A stretch of 64,000 nucleotides of DNA from Actinocorallia herbida (GTDB lineage Bacteria > Actinomycetota > Actinomycetes > Streptosporangiales > Streptosporangiaceae), in NCBI RefSeq assembly GCF_003751225.1, contig NZ_RJKE01000001.1, forward strand, positions 3,906,001 through 3,970,000, written 5' to 3'. Position numbers and translations under genes: made by a program. Within the stretch, counting starts at the first letter, position 1. The number at the start of each line of letters is the position of its first letter. Positions 8,974-17,060 of this stretch are shown in pieces. The notes beneath the pieces are model-generated. The model had not been told where the DNA came from. It ran no database searches and saw only the letters and a program-made list of their open reading frames with translations.

Positions 8974-9348
8974 GTGAGGTACGGGATCTGGGCGGTCCTG
9001 CTCGCGGTCGCGCTGGTCGTTCCCGGGGCCGCCGGGGGTGCGGACCAGGTTCGGGCGTTGACGGCGGTGGTGGCCGCGTCGGCGTCGGGGCTCGGCGGGG
9101 CGGCGCCCGCGCCCGTGCCGGACCGCCGGGACGGGTCGGCGGAGGACGTCACCGAGTGCCCGGGGGCCGCGCGGTCACGGGCCGCGATGAGATCGCGGGG
9201 CGAGAGGTACCGGGTTCGCCCGGTCGTGCCCCCGGCTCGGCCGCACCGCGCCGGGACGGTCGTCGCCGGGTCGTCGACGGGGAGGTCGGTCGCGCGGCCG
9301 GACCGGGGCGCGAGGGCGCAGGCGCTGCTCCAGGTGTTCCGCTGCTGA
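8974..9348 (+). CDS. Small secreted or membrane-anchored hypothetical protein
   Basis: A 124-residue protein from a GTG start, with a hydrophobic N-terminal segment (IWAVLLAVALVVPGAAGG) that looks like a signal peptide, a low-complexity Arg/Ala/Gly-rich middle and the tail ALLQVFRC with a terminal Cys. From memory this LLQVFRC ending recurs in short actinobacterial secreted proteins of unknown function. No enzymatic motif. It precedes the carbonic-anhydrase-like gene by 79 bases on the same strand, and the two may be co-transcribed from the promoter near the palindrome at 8921. Base composition and start context are only moderately convincing. Confidence 0.6.
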   Translation: MRYGIWAVLLAVALVVPGAAGGADQVRALTAVVAASASGLGGAAPAPVPDRRDGSAEDVTECPGAARSRAAMRSRGERYRVRPVVPPARPHRAGTVVAGSSTGRSVARPDRGARAQALLQVFRC

Positions 9349-9427
9349 CAGGTGTGCTCCGACGGCCCGTGCGGGGCCGAACGGAACCGAGCCATCTGTC
9401 GACCGGCACACCGAAACCGAGGAAACC

Positions 9428-9961
9428 ATGGAGCCACTCACCCACGCCCAGACCCGCACGACGGACGCCGCCGCGGCCCGTCCGACCACGCTGATCATCG
9501 CCTGCTGTGACGCCCAGCTGGATCCCGCGCGACTCGCGGGAGCCGCCCCGGGCAGCTGCCTGGAACTGCGCACGTTCGGCAACGTCGTCCCGCCGTACCG
9601 CCCGCACCGGGTGACCGCCGAGGCCGCCACGATCGCCTACGCGACCGAGATCCTCGGCGTCCAGGAGATCGTCGTCGTCGGGCACAGCGGCTGCGGGGCC
9701 GTCGCCGCACTCCAGCCGGGCGGTCTCAGCCTCCGCGCCTTCGATGCCTGGTGGTGGCTCACCCGCAGCGGCAACACCGGCCGGGGCCGCGCCGCCACCG
9801 ACGACCCGGGCCGCGCCCACCTGCGGCTCCAGGTGGCGAAGCTGCTCCGCTACCCCAAGATCAAACGTCGGCTCACCGAACGCCGCCTCGATCTCCGCGC
9901 CTACTACGCCGATCCCGCCTCGGGCACCGCCGAACTCCTGGAGCCGCCGTCGCGCACCTGA
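9428..9961 (+). CDS. Beta-carbonic-anhydrase-like protein with altered active site
   Basis: A 177-residue protein with the beta-class fold. Zinc ligand candidates are Cys26, His86 and Cys89 (from ACCDAQ and GHSGCG), with Asp28 two residues after Cys26. Family members normally have a CxDxR motif in which Asp and Arg form a dyad that opens the zinc site; here the Arg position is Gln30. The usual RNAGN-type loop appears as RTFGN. The family hydrates CO2 to bicarbonate in the cytoplasm; because the dyad arginine is missing, this copy may be locked, inactive or use another substrate (inference). It ends in a perfect terminator hairpin. Confidence 0.85.
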   Translation: MEPLTHAQTRTTDAAAARPTTLIIACCDAQLDPARLAGAAPGSCLELRTFGNVVPPYRPHRVTAEAATIAYATEILGVQEIVVVGHSGCGAVAALQPGGLSLRAFDAWWWLTRSGNTGRGRAATDDPGRAHLRLQVAKLLRYPKIKRRLTERRLDLRAYYADPASGTAELLEPPSRT

Positions 9962-9968
9962 CCGCGAG

Positions 9969-10003
9969 GGGCCCTGGGACCGGCATTCCCGGTCCCAGGG
10001 CCC
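9969..10003. terminator. 15-bp hairpin terminator
   Basis: Perfect inverted repeat 9969-9983 with 9989-10003 around a 5-base loop, starting 7 bases after the carbonic-anhydrase-like stop codon. No strong T-run follows. Confidence 0.85.
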
Positions 10004-10117
10004 GCCGCGGTACGCCGAGAGCACGGCCTCCGCCGCCGCGATGAGCCCGTCCGCCGACCGGGACGCCGAGCGTAAGGTCCTTCTTGTGGTTCCTGAGCGG
10101 GGACGGAGGGGTGGGCG

Positions 10118-11413
10118 TTGCGGCGGCAGGTGATGGGCGCGATCGTCGGGGTCGTGGTGCTCGGGGTGCTGCTGTTCGCGGCGCCGCTCGCGGTGGCGGT
10201 GGAGCGGCTGTACCGGGGGGACGCGGTCGGGGAGCTGGGGCGGGAGGCGGCGCGGGCCGCGGCGTGGGTGCCGGACGGAGGCGGGCTGCCGTCGAAGTTC
10301 GGGGAGCCCGTCGATGACGACGCGGTGCTCGGGGTGTACCGGGACGGCCGGAGGATCGCGGGGGAGGGGCCCGCGACGTCGGCGGTCGCCGCCGCGACGG
10401 CGGACGGCGGCATCCACGACGACGTCGAAGGGGACGACCTCGCCGTCGCGGCGCCCGTCCCGGCGGACGGCGAGGCCGAGCGGTCGGCGGTCCGGATCGC
10501 GGTGCCGTACGAGGAGGTCACCGAGGAGATGTGGGAGGCGTGGCGCACGATGCTGTTCACCGCGCTCGCCGTCCTGCTCGTCGCGGCGGGGCTCGCCTGG
10601 TTCCTCGCCCGGCGGCTCGCGGCGCCGCTGGAGCGGCTGACGGACGCGGCGGGCCGGCTCGGCGACGGTGACTTCAGCGTCCGGGCGGTCCGCTCGGGCG
10701 TGCCGGAGGTGGACGCCGCCCAGCGCGCGCTGGAGACGACCGCGCGCCGCCTCGGCCGGACGCTGGAGCGGGAGCGCGCCTTCAGCGCCGACGTCTCCCA
10801 CCAGCTGCGCACCCCGCTCACCGGGCTCCTCCTCGGCCTGGAGTCGGCGCTCGACGAGCCGGATCCGAGGCCCGCGATCCGGACCGCCCTGGAGCGCGGC
10901 GACCACCTCCAGACGATCATCGAAGATCTGATCGCCCTCACCCGGGACGCGCCCCGCGCCGATCTCGACCTCGACCCCCTGCTCGCGGGGGCGGAGGAGC
11001 GCTGGCGGGCGCCGCTCGCCGTGGAGGGCCGCGCGCTGGAGATCCGCAAAGACCCCGGCCTGCCCACCGCGCAGGCCTCGGCGGCGGCCGTCCGGCAGAT
11101 CCTCGACGTGCTGATCGACAACGCCCGCGCGCACGGCGAAGGCACGGTGACGGTCACCGCGGCCGACGTCGGCGCGGGCCTGTCGGTCGAGGTCTCCGAC
11201 GAGGGCGCGGGCCCGGACGATCCGGAAACGATCTTCGCCCGGCGTTCTCCCGGCACGGGCCACGGGATCGGGCTCGCACTCGCCAGGTCCCTCGCCGAGG
11301 CCGAGGGCGGGCGGCTCATGCTGCGCGGCGGCGCCACCTTCGTGCTGCTGCTGCCCGAGCGGCCCGTCTGGAGCGGCTTCGGGCCAGGGGGTCGCGCGTT
11401 AGCCGGGCGCTAA
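10118..11413 (+). CDS. Membrane sensor histidine kinase
   Basis: A 431-residue two-component kinase: TM1 near residues 8-28, an extracytoplasmic sensor of about 120 residues, TM2 (TALAVLLVAAGLAWFLA), a HAMP segment (RRLAAPLERLTDAAGRLGDG), HisKA with SADVSHQLRTPLTG, and HATPase with N-box IDNARAHG, the DEGAGPDD box and GHGIGLALAR. A TTG at 10118, eight bases after GGAGG, is the likely start. It is followed by a PAP2 phosphatase gene and then an OmpR-type regulator, all on the same strand with short gaps, so the three probably form one operon and the kinase pairs with that regulator. Confidence 0.92.
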   Translation: MRRQVMGAIVGVVVLGVLLFAAPLAVAVERLYRGDAVGELGREAARAAAWVPDGGGLPSKFGEPVDDDAVLGVYRDGRRIAGEGPATSAVAAATADGGIHDDVEGDDLAVAAPVPADGEAERSAVRIAVPYEEVTEEMWEAWRTMLFTALAVLLVAAGLAWFLARRLAAPLERLTDAAGRLGDGDFSVRAVRSGVPEVDAAQRALETTARRLGRTLERERAFSADVSHQLRTPLTGLLLGLESALDEPDPRPAIRTALERGDHLQTIIEDLIALTRDAPRADLDLDPLLAGAEERWRAPLAVEGRALEIRKDPGLPTAQASAAAVRQILDVLIDNARAHGEGTVTVTAADVGAGLSVEVSDEGAGPDDPETIFARRSPGTGHGIGLALARSLAEAEGGRLMLRGGATFVLLLPERPVWSGFGPGGRALAGR

Positions 11414-11464
11414 CCTTCGCCCGGTTAGCGTCGGCGGTCCGCTCTCGTCCGTAAGGAAGATGGG

Positions 11465-12118
11465 ATGACCGCTCCCGCGACGCGCCGCTCCCCGGGCCCC
11501 TTCTCCGCCTTCGCGCTGGGCCCGGTCGCGGTGCTCCTGGCCCTGTTGACCCTCGCCGTCTCCATCGTCGGCGGCCTCCCGTTCGACGGCCCCGTGCACG
11601 ACTGGTTCGCCGCCAACCGCGCCGCGCCGCTGACCGAAGCCGCGCGGCTGCTGACGGACTCGGCGGTCGGCGTGCCCGCGCTCCTGCTCGCCGCCGCGGC
11701 CGGGGCACTGCTGGCGGGCCGAGCGGAACTCCGCCATCGGGCGCGGTACGCCGCGGCGGCGATCGGCGTCCTCCTCGCCGGGCGGCTGGTGCGCTACGCC
11801 TGCGCGGAACTGCTGAACCGCGCGCGTCCCGAGCAGACGGACTGGGCGGTCCCCGCGTTCGGGCACGCGTTCCCGTCCGGCCACACCGCCGGCGCGACGA
11901 TCATCGCGGTCCTGTTCGTCGCCGCCCTTCGCGGGACGGGCCCGCGCGCCCTGGTCGTCGGATGGGCGCTCGGCGTCGGGCTCACCCGGGTCTACCTGGG
12001 CGTGCACTGGCCGACCGACGTGCTCGCCGGGTTCTGCTTCGGCGTCCTGTGGACCGTCCCGTGCCTGTGGCTGCTGCGCCGCGGCTCCGTGCGGGACGAG
12101 GCGCGCGAGGCGGCCTAG
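11465..12118 (+). CDS. PAP2-family membrane phosphatase
   Basis: A 217-residue integral membrane protein with the three PAP2 motifs in order: NRARPEQ (KxxxxxxRP-like), FPSGHTAG (PSGH) and TRVYLGVHWPTD (SRxxxxxHxxxD). About six hydrophobic segments are visible. Such enzymes dephosphorylate lipid phosphates such as phosphatidic acid or undecaprenyl diphosphate with the active site facing outward. It lies between a sensor kinase and its response regulator with short gaps, so it probably belongs to the same regulon, perhaps as an envelope-stress effector (inference). Confidence 0.9.
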   Translation: MTAPATRRSPGPFSAFALGPVAVLLALLTLAVSIVGGLPFDGPVHDWFAANRAAPLTEAARLLTDSAVGVPALLLAAAAGALLAGRAELRHRARYAAAAIGVLLAGRLVRYACAELLNRARPEQTDWAVPAFGHAFPSGHTAGATIIAVLFVAALRGTGPRALVVGWALGVGLTRVYLGVHWPTDVLAGFCFGVLWTVPCLWLLRRGSVRDEAREAA

Positions 12119-12128
12119 GATCCGAGGT

Positions 12129-12818
12129 GTGGCCGGAGAACGCATCATGATCGTGGAGGACGATCCCGTCATCGGCGAGGAACTGCTGCGCTCCCTCGGC
12201 AAGCAGGGCTTCGCGACGGCCCTGGCGCCCACCGGCGCCGAAGCCCTCGACCACGTCGGGGAGGCCGCGCCCGACCTGGTGCTCCTCGACCTCGGCCTGC
12301 CCGACATGGACGGGGTCGCCCTGTGCCGGATGCTGCGCGCGTCGCTCCCGCACTCGGTCATCGTCGTGCTCACCGCGCGCACCAGGGAGTTCGAGGTGGT
12401 CGTCGCGCTCGACGCGGGCGCCGACGACTACCTCACCAAGCCGTTCCGGCTGGCCGAACTCGGCGCCCGCGTCCGCGCCCACCTGCGCCGCAGCGCCGCC
12501 GCGTCCGACGAGCGCCCGCTCACCCTGGGCCGCCTCCGCCTCGATCCGGCGGCCCGCCGCGCCTTCGTCGGCGGCGCCGAACTCGACCTCCGCCCGAAGG
12601 AGTTCGACCTCCTGGCCCACCTCGCCGCGCACGCCGGCACCGTGGTGACCCGCGAACAGCTCATGGACGCCCTCTGGGACGCCCACTGGCACACCTCGAC
12701 CAAGACCCTCGACGTCCATATCGCCACCCTCCGCCGCAAACTCACCGCCCAAGGCGAACCCCCCGACCGCATCACCACCCTCCGCGGCACCGGCTACCGC
12801 TACACCCCCGACGCCTGA
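12129..12818 (+). CDS. OmpR/PhoB-type response regulator
   Basis: A 229-residue regulator. The receiver domain (residues about 5-120) has the acidic pair in VEDD, the phospho-acceptor Asp in LLDLGLPD, the conserved Thr in LTAR and the Lys in LTKPF. The C-terminal winged helix (about 135-228) has RPKEFDLLAHLA, LDVHIATLRRKL and RGTGYRY. It starts with GTG ten bases after the PAP2 stop codon. Its partner should be the kinase at 10118; control of the PAP2 gene and of its own operon is likely but not shown by sequence. Confidence 0.93.
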   Translation: MAGERIMIVEDDPVIGEELLRSLGKQGFATALAPTGAEALDHVGEAAPDLVLLDLGLPDMDGVALCRMLRASLPHSVIVVLTARTREFEVVVALDAGADDYLTKPFRLAELGARVRAHLRRSAAASDERPLTLGRLRLDPAARRAFVGGAELDLRPKEFDLLAHLAAHAGTVVTREQLMDALWDAHWHTSTKTLDVHIATLRRKLTAQGEPPDRITTLRGTGYRYTPDA

Positions 12819-12876
12819 CCGGGTGGCTCCCCGCTCGTAGAGCCCGACGGCGGTCACCTCGACGGGACCGGACTCG

Positions 12877-12909
12877 GGTCACGGTGAGAGAACCGCTCGA
12901 TCCGTGACC
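12877..12909. terminator. Hairpin between convergent genes
   Basis: 8-bp inverted repeat GGTCACGG/CCGTGACC (12877-12884 with 12902-12909) between the response regulator stop and the convergent amidase stop. It could end transcription from both sides. Confidence 0.5.
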
Positions 12910-12933
12910 TCGAGCCGACGGCCGGGGACGGGG

Positions 12934-14358
12934 TCAGGCCGGCAAGGGCGGGGCGAGGGCCGTGGTACGGGATTCGAGGTCGGTGGCGATGTCGAAGAGC
13001 AGGGGTTCGGCGAAGCGGGCGGCGATGAGCTGGACGGAGAGGGGAAGGCCGTCGGTGGCCTGGACGGGCACGGTGATGGCCGGGAAGCCGAGGACGGGCA
13101 CCGAGGTCATCGGCCACATGGCGGGGAAGAGGGAACGCGCGCGGGCCGGGTCGATGATGTCGGCGTCCTGCTCGAAGGGGGGCTCCGCGCAGGCCGGGGT
13201 GAGGAGCAGGGTGTTCCCGTCGCCGCCGGTGAGGAGTTCCTGGAGGCGGGTGATGAGGGTGGCCCGGCGGGCCCAGCCCTGGATGTAGTCGGTGATGCCG
13301 ACCGCGCCCCAGAGCTCGGCGGCGGCCTCGAAGCAGAAGGTGAGGTTGCGGCGGGTCGCCTCGTCGCCGATCTCGCGCATGCCGGGGGCCATCGGCTTCA
13401 GGTCCTCCATGAGCAGGAGGGACCACAGCCGGGCGGCCTCGCCGAGGAGGGGCACCTCCATCTCCTCGACGGGGTGCCCGGCGTCGGCGAGCCTGCGGGC
13501 CGCCGTGGTCACCGCGGCGTCGACCGACGGGTGGGCCCTCGCGAGCCCGACGTCGCGGACCACGCCTATCCGCACCGGGCCGCGGCGAGGCGCGAGGGAG
13601 GGCACCGCCGGGACGCCGAACGGGTCACGCAGGTCGGGGGTCGTCATCGCGGCGAGCGCGAGCCGGGCGTCGGAGACGGTCTTGGCGATCGGCCCGTGCA
13701 CCGCCCACGCCTGGAACGTGAGGGGGCCCTCCAGCTCCGGTCCCCCCGGCGGCTCCCAGCCGGAGACGAGGCCGACGGTCGGCCGGATGCCGACGACGCC
13801 GCAGCACGCCGCGGGGAAGCGGATCGAGCCGGCGATGTCGTTGCCCTGCCCGATCGGCGCCATGCCCGCGGCGACGGCCGCCGCCGCGCCGCCGCTGGAG
13901 CCGCCGGGGGTCCGGGACGCGTCCCACGGGTTGAGCGTCCTGCCGTGCGGGTCGTTGCCCGAGAACCAGCGCATCGAGAAGGCGGGCGCGTTGCTGCGGC
14001 CGAGGAACACCGCGCCGGACGCGCGCAGCCCGCCGACACAGGCGGCGTCGCCCGTGGCGCGGGCCCCGGCCGCCACCGTCAGGCCATGGCTGGCGAGCTT
14101 GCCCCGCTCCGGGGTGTTGATCTTCGTGTTCACCGGTACGCCGTGCAGCGGGCCGAGGACGGCCCCTGCCGCGACGGCCTCGTCAGCCCGGCGCGCGGCC
14201 TCCAGCGCGTCCTCCGGCAGCACCTCCACCAGGGCGTTCAGCGCCGGGTTGACGGCCTCGATCCGGCCGAGGCAGGACCGGACCGCCTCGCCGGACGAGA
14301 ACTCCCGGTTCCGGATCCCCGCCGCGAGCTCGGTCGCGGACAGCTGCCACAGTTCCAT
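12934..14358 (-). CDS. Amidase signature family hydrolase
   Basis: A 474-residue protein with the Ser-cisSer-Lys triad context: Lys in GVPVNTKIN, the cis-Ser in TPGGSSGGAAAAVAAG, and the nucleophile Ser in GNDIAGSIRFPA. The family hydrolyses small amides or, in GatA, works on glutaminyl-tRNA; no GatB/C genes are nearby, so a catabolic amidase is more likely. The ATG at 14358 has GGAG five bases upstream. It is divergent from a TetR gene with a palindrome between them, which suggests it is the regulated target. Confidence 0.92.
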   Translation of the reverse strand: MELWQLSATELAAGIRNREFSSGEAVRSCLGRIEAVNPALNALVEVLPEDALEAARRADEAVAAGAVLGPLHGVPVNTKINTPERGKLASHGLTVAAGARATGDAACVGGLRASGAVFLGRSNAPAFSMRWFSGNDPHGRTLNPWDASRTPGGSSGGAAAAVAAGMAPIGQGNDIAGSIRFPAACCGVVGIRPTVGLVSGWEPPGGPELEGPLTFQAWAVHGPIAKTVSDARLALAAMTTPDLRDPFGVPAVPSLAPRRGPVRIGVVRDVGLARAHPSVDAAVTTAARRLADAGHPVEEMEVPLLGEAARLWSLLLMEDLKPMAPGMREIGDEATRRNLTFCFEAAAELWGAVGITDYIQGWARRATLITRLQELLTGGDGNTLLLTPACAEPPFEQDADIIDPARARSLFPAMWPMTSVPVLGFPAITVPVQATDGLPLSVQLIAARFAEPLLFDIATDLESRTTALAPPLPA

Positions 14359-14471
14359 GCCTTCTCCAAGTCGATCGTAGGCGGGCCCGTCCTTCCAGCG
14401 CCGAAGTGACGGCGGCGCCGGGTGCGGTCCCGCATGGCATGGCGAGGAGAGTACGTGATGCAACAGCGATG

Positions 14472-14486
14472 TACAACGGTGTTGTA
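14472..14486. promoter_or_regulatory. TetR-type operator TACAAC-GGT-GTTGTA
   Basis: Perfect 6+6 inverted repeat with a 3-base spacer in the 159-base space between the divergent amidase and TetR genes, 32 bases upstream of the TetR start. Size and position fit auto- and cross-repression by that TetR protein. Confidence 0.65.
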
Positions 14487-14517
14487 TTTCCGGTGGGGTG
14501 TTCGTTACCGTGACGCC

Positions 14518-15102
14518 ATGCCGATGGAGATCGACCTCACCCAGCGCCTCGCGATGATCGCCGAGGCCACCCTCGACCTCGTGGCCACCGGCGGCATCGA
14601 CGCCGTCAGCATCAGGGCCGTCGCCAAACGGATCGGCGGGTCGACCACGCTGGTCACCAACTACCTGCCGACCCGCGAGGAACTGCTGCGCAACGCGGTC
14701 GAGCACGCGCTCGCCGCGTGGGACGCCGAGACCGAGGGCGTGATCGAGGGCGCGGCCGAGGACGAACGCCTGGCCGTCATGGCCCGCTGGGCGAGCTCCA
14801 CGACCGGAGACGACGCGGTGCTGCGCCGTCTGTTCATGGAGATCCTCGGCCGCAGCGAGCCGGAATCCGACGCCGTCGCGCTGCTCCGCAAGGACGCGCG
14901 CCGCGCCCACGAGGGCCTCAGCGCGGCGGCCGAGGCGGCGGGCGCGGCCGACGCCGCGTTCACCGCCGACATCCTGCACCTGGTGCTGCGCGGCTTCTAC
15001 CTGTCGAGCCTCGAGGACCCGCAGGGCTGGCCGGGCGACCGTGTCGGACCGCTCATCGACCGCCTGGTCCGCGTGCTGATCGCGGCCGACCCCGAGACCT
15101 GA
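14518..15102 (+). CDS. TetR-family transcriptional regulator
   Basis: A 194-residue protein with an N-terminal helix-turn-helix (ISIRAVAKRIGG region, STTLVTNYLPTREELL) and an alpha-helical ligand-binding C-terminal domain. The open frame extends upstream to 14422, but the helical DNA-binding domain begins right after the ATG at 14518. The upstream extension would run through the palindrome, so I choose 14518; its ribosome site is weak. It is divergent from the amidase and probably represses it until an amide-type ligand binds (inference). Confidence 0.88.
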   Translation: MPMEIDLTQRLAMIAEATLDLVATGGIDAVSIRAVAKRIGGSTTLVTNYLPTREELLRNAVEHALAAWDAETEGVIEGAAEDERLAVMARWASSTTGDDAVLRRLFMEILGRSEPESDAVALLRKDARRAHEGLSAAAEAAGAADAAFTADILHLVLRGFYLSSLEDPQGWPGDRVGPLIDRLVRVLIAADPET

Positions 15103-15418
15103 GCCTTGAAGGAGAACCCGATGCGGTGCCCCGACACGCCGGCCCAAGCCCGCCCCAGCACCGCCCGCGGCCCACCGGCCGCTGAGCTCGCGAACCGGAT
15201 CATGCCATCTCGGGATGGGCCACGGAGGCCGCATCCCGTCTCACCCTGATCGGCCCCCGCCGACCGGGGCGTCAAGAACACCCGTCGTGCGGTGGCCCTG
15301 TGCTCCGTCGCGTCGCGTGCGGCGGGCTTCGCCATGCCTTCCGGCCGCCGACTTCCGCGTGCCTTCCGAGGTACGCGTCCCCCCGCCGACCCGTCCCAGC
15401 TCGAAGGGTCCTCTCGTC
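15103..15418. other. Long leader before the ABC operon
   Basis: A 316-base interval between the TetR gene and the solute-binding protein gene. Apart from the short ORF at 15121 I see no RNA structure or clear promoter. The operon promoter must lie in it; GAAGGG at 15403 is the probable ribosome site for the next gene. Confidence 0.4.
15121..15249 (+). CDS. Possible 42-codon ORF with strong ribosome site
   Basis: An ATG at 15121 lies six bases after AAGGAG (15109-15114) and 18 bases after the TetR stop. The frame runs 42 codons to TGA and encodes a Pro/Arg-rich peptide starting MRCPDTPAQ with no recognisable domain. It could be a leader peptide, a truncated gene remnant or chance. Codon third-position bias is weak in the second half. 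Confidence 0.35.
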   Translation: MRCPDTPAQARPSTARGPPAAELANRIMPSRDGPRRPHPVSP

Positions 15419-17059
15419 ATGCCATTCACCCAGCGCCCTGCCCGGCGCCACCTGCCCGCACTGCTCACCACGGTCCTGCTCGGCTCGGCGGCCCTGGCCG
15501 CCTGTTCCAGCGGGGGCGACGGCGGCGGCAGGCCGACCGTCGATCACGGTATCACCACGTCGGTTCCGGCCCCCACCCAGGAGGTCGCGTCCCTCACCTG
15601 GAACGTCCCGGCCGGGGAGCCTCCGACGCTCGACCCCGCCCAGTCCGGCATCGAGTCGGTCAGCACGATCACCGCGAACCTGTGCGAGGGCCTGTTCACC
15701 CTCGGGCCCGACTACAAGCCGCGGCCCGCGCTCGCCACCGGCGTCGAGCACCCCGACCCGCTCACCTACGTGCTGTCCCTGCGCGAGGACGCGACGTTCT
15801 GGAACGGCGACCCCGTGACGCCCGCCGACGTCCTGTTCAGCGTCGAGCGGATCCTCGACCCGAAGCTCGGCTCCTCCTGGATCGGGTGGGCCGCGAACCT
15901 TCGCGACATCAAGGCCACCGGCGAGCACGAGATCACCGTCCGGCTCAAGCGGCCCGACGCCGTCGTGCCCAACTTCTTCGCGATGCCGTCGTTCTTCGTC
16001 GTGCAGAAGAAGTTCGCCGAGACCGCGGGACCGGCGTTCGGGACGGCCTCGGGCGGCCTCATGTGCACCGGGCCGTACAAGTTCGGCGCGTGGACGCAGG
16101 GCCAGGACGTCACCGTCACCCGCAACGACGCCTGGTGGAACACCGCAGCGCCGAAGGTGAAGGACATCCGCTTCACGTTCATCACCGACCCGTCGGCGCA
16201 GACCGCGGCCCTGGCGAGCGGCGACGTGGACGGCCAGTTCAGCGTCCCGCTCGCGGCCGAGCCCCAGCTCGCCGGCAAAGGACGGCTGCTGTTCGGGGCG
16301 AGCATGGCCCCGACCTTCCTCTCCGTGCTGAACTCGGAGGGGGCGCTGGCCGAGCCCGCCACCCGTCGGGCGCTCCAGGCCCTCATCGACTACAAGGGCA
16401 TCCTCGAGTCGGTCTACCAGGGCACCGCGCAGCCGCTGCGCGCGCTCGTCCCGCCGGAGGCGTGGGGCTACGCCGCCGACGTCTACCGGGCCGAATACGA
16501 CAAGCTGCCCGAACCGGCACAGGATCTGGACAAGGCGAAGGCGCTCGTCGAGGCGACCCCGGCCGCCAAGGAGAAGATCGTCCTCGCCTACACGACCGCG
16601 ATCGACGAGGAGAGCCGGATCGCCACGGCGATCGCCGACGCCGCGGCCCAGGTCGGGATGACGGTCGAGCTCCGGCCGCTCACCGCCGAGCAGTTCGGCG
16701 CGGTGTTCATCGCGCCGACCGCCCGGGAGGGCATCGACCTGCTCTTGTCGTCGGGCTACCTGGACTTCCCCGAGCCGCTGGCCTACTACCAGTTCTTCAC
16801 GACCGGCCACTTCTACAACTTCGGCGGCTACGCCGACACCGGATACGACGCCGCGATCGGCAAGGCGATGACCACCGAGGACCCCGTCGGGCGCGCCCGG
16901 GAGGTCGCCAAGGCACAGGGCATCATGGCCGCGGACCTCGCCAACATCCCGATCGCCACCCAGTACGTCCGGGTGTTCTACACCGACCGTCTGACGGGGC
17001 TCGTCCCCCGGCAGACGTACGTGAACACGCCGTGGGCCGTCTCGCTGGGCGGCGTCTGA
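15419..17059 (+). CDS. Peptide-type ABC transporter substrate-binding lipoprotein (SBP family 5)
   Basis: A 546-residue lipoprotein: signal peptide with lipobox LAAC (Cys29), then the family-5 binding fold (GEPPTLDPAQSGI, YVLSLREDATFWNGDPVTP, ADVLFSVERI, CTGPYKFGAWTQG). The family captures oligopeptides, nickel or glycosides outside the membrane for an Opp/Dpp-type importer. The open frame extends to 15215, but the ATG at 15419 starts directly with the signal peptide. One base separates its stop from the first permease. The linked CocE hydrolase hints at an ester or amide cargo (inference). Confidence 0.93.
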   Translation: MPFTQRPARRHLPALLTTVLLGSAALAACSSGGDGGGRPTVDHGITTSVPAPTQEVASLTWNVPAGEPPTLDPAQSGIESVSTITANLCEGLFTLGPDYKPRPALATGVEHPDPLTYVLSLREDATFWNGDPVTPADVLFSVERILDPKLGSSWIGWAANLRDIKATGEHEITVRLKRPDAVVPNFFAMPSFFVVQKKFAETAGPAFGTASGGLMCTGPYKFGAWTQGQDVTVTRNDAWWNTAAPKVKDIRFTFITDPSAQTAALASGDVDGQFSVPLAAEPQLAGKGRLLFGASMAPTFLSVLNSEGALAEPATRRALQALIDYKGILESVYQGTAQPLRALVPPEAWGYAADVYRAEYDKLPEPAQDLDKAKALVEATPAAKEKIVLAYTTAIDEESRIATAIADAAAQVGMTVELRPLTAEQFGAVFIAPTAREGIDLLLSSGYLDFPEPLAYYQFFTTGHFYNFGGYADTGYDAAIGKAMTTEDPVGRAREVAKAQGIMAADLANIPIATQYVRVFYTDRLTGLVPRQTYVNTPWAVSLGGV

Positions 17060-17060
17060 G

